5,709 nucleotides of DNA from Desulfobacteraceae bacterium (GTDB lineage Bacteria > Desulfobacterota > DSM-4660 > Desulfatiglandales > B25-G16). Made by a program: the position numbers and the translations under genes. Shown piece after piece: positions 5,089 through 5,709 of the stretch; the stretch's first letter is position 1, and every line of letters starts with the position of its first letter. The notes under the pieces are model-generated. The model did not search any database and was not told where the DNA came from. It saw only the letters and a list, made by a program, of their open reading frames with translations. The DNA is taken from NCBI GenBank assembly GCA_030615565.1, contig JAUWZC010000150.1:1-5709 (forward strand). The letters are read 5' to 3'.

Positions 5089-5709
5089 CTAAGTAGTTAC
5101 ATCCTTTTTAACTTGAGGAATAATCAAAACAGGTATAGAGGATCCCTCTGCTACCTTATAAGATGGGTATCTTAAAAATATCTCTTTGATAGTACTCTTT
5201 GGTCCACTTCCCATTACAATGACAGTAGCATTATAGTCCTTTGCCGCTAATAATATCTCTTTCGGGGTCTTACCTGCATAGATATGGGCCTCTGCGTCTA
5301 TCTTTTCCTTTAAACATATCTTCCTGACCTCTTCAAGCTTATCTTTAAGTTGCCGGATATCCCTTACAGTCAGTTTCTTATTTAACACATTTACTATATC
5401 CAGTACCCCTATAATCTCCTTCAAACCTATAATATAATTTAAGGCCCTTTGGGCTGCATCAGACCAGTCAGTTGCAAGGATTACACTATCAAATATGCCT
5501 TTTTTGGAATAGCTAATTTCCTTATTATCTTCATTAACAAGCAGGAGGGGAAGGGAGGTATTTTTTATAAGATTTCTGGCTGTAGTACCCCTAAATAACT
5601 TTCTCTTTTCTCTTTTGAGATTTGCCACAATAAGAGATACATTCTCTCTTTTGCCTGAATCTAAAATCCTGGAAACAAGTTTTCCTGATCCCTCAACTTC
5701 CCTTATTTT
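5089..5709 (-). CDS. Tandem universal stress protein (UspA family), N-terminus cut by the window edge
   Basis: The frame is open from the right edge to TAG 5091-5089, giving 206 visible residues. A GTG at 5628 could be mistaken for the start, but the frame continues without a stop and the upstream residues fit the family. Visible residues 1-60 are the C-terminal end of one Usp domain (SLIVANLKREKRKL, then FRGTTARNLIKNTSLPLLLV). Residues 72-198 form a second domain, beginning FDSVILATDWSDAAQRAL and ending VIVMGSGPKS and SSIPVLIIPQ. The ATP-type motif GxxGx9G(S/T) is degenerate in both: the first lacks the glycines before GTT, the second has YPS where G(S/T) is expected. It is a cytoplasmic protein that may sense stress or nucleotide for the adjacent antiporter; this link is inferred from position only. 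Confidence 0.9.
   Translation of the reverse strand, partial: KIREVEGSGKLVSRILDSGKRENVSLIVANLKREKRKLFRGTTARNLIKNTSLPLLLVNEDNKEISYSKKGIFDSVILATDWSDAAQRALNYIIGLKEIIGVLDIVNVLNKKLTVRDIRQLKDKLEEVRKICLKEKIDAEAHIYAGKTPKEILLAAKDYNATVIVMGSGPKSTIKEIFLRYPSYKVAEGSSIPVLIIPQVKKDVTT

Noticed and set aside
340..5090. CRISPR array formed by the intergenic repeats
   Set aside because: The units are only 7 bp, directly adjacent and without unique spacers of constant length.

Overview
The window holds most of an operon on the minus strand for a multisubunit Mrp/Mbh-type membrane complex, the family of Na+(or K+)/H+ antiporters related to complex I and to membrane-bound hydrogenases. Every recognisable gene reads right to left. 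The organism cannot be named from this stretch. The modest GC content, frequent AGG/AGA arginine and ATA isoleucine codons, and gaps rich in short repeats would fit an uncultured Nitrospirota-, Planctomycetota- or Desulfobacterota-like bacterium, but that is a guess.

In transcription order: a tandem universal-stress (Usp) protein cut by the right edge (5709-5089); a 130-bp gap with a 19-bp perfect inverted repeat; then mnhE, mnhB, mnhF, mnhG, mbhD-like and mbhE-like genes (4958-2675), each overlapping the next by 1 or 4 bases; a 160-bp gap; mnhC and mnhD, again overlapping by 4 bases (2514-644); a 329-bp gap with GC-rich palindromes; and the first 104 codons of another ion-translocating antiporter-like subunit cut by the left edge (314-1).

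The small subunits (E, B, F, G, MbhD, MbhE, C) and the large channel subunit MnhD together would form the sodium/proton-translocating membrane arm. The MrpA C-terminal domains occur here as free-standing small proteins, as in archaeal Mbh and related complexes. No hydrogenase, formate dehydrogenase or other redox subunit is visible, so antiporter alone versus membrane arm of a larger respiratory complex stays open. The Usp protein may be a regulator or merely a neighbour.

The most unusual features lie between genes. All three gaps in this otherwise overlapping operon contain short arrays with a 7-bp period (GGTTCNN, GTCATTN or GTTATTN type), and mnhB sits in second place instead of between mbhE and mnhC, where the 160-bp gap now lies. 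I see no RNA gene, CRISPR array, insertion sequence or convincing terminator. The system itself belongs to known families; nothing here proves a wholly new one.
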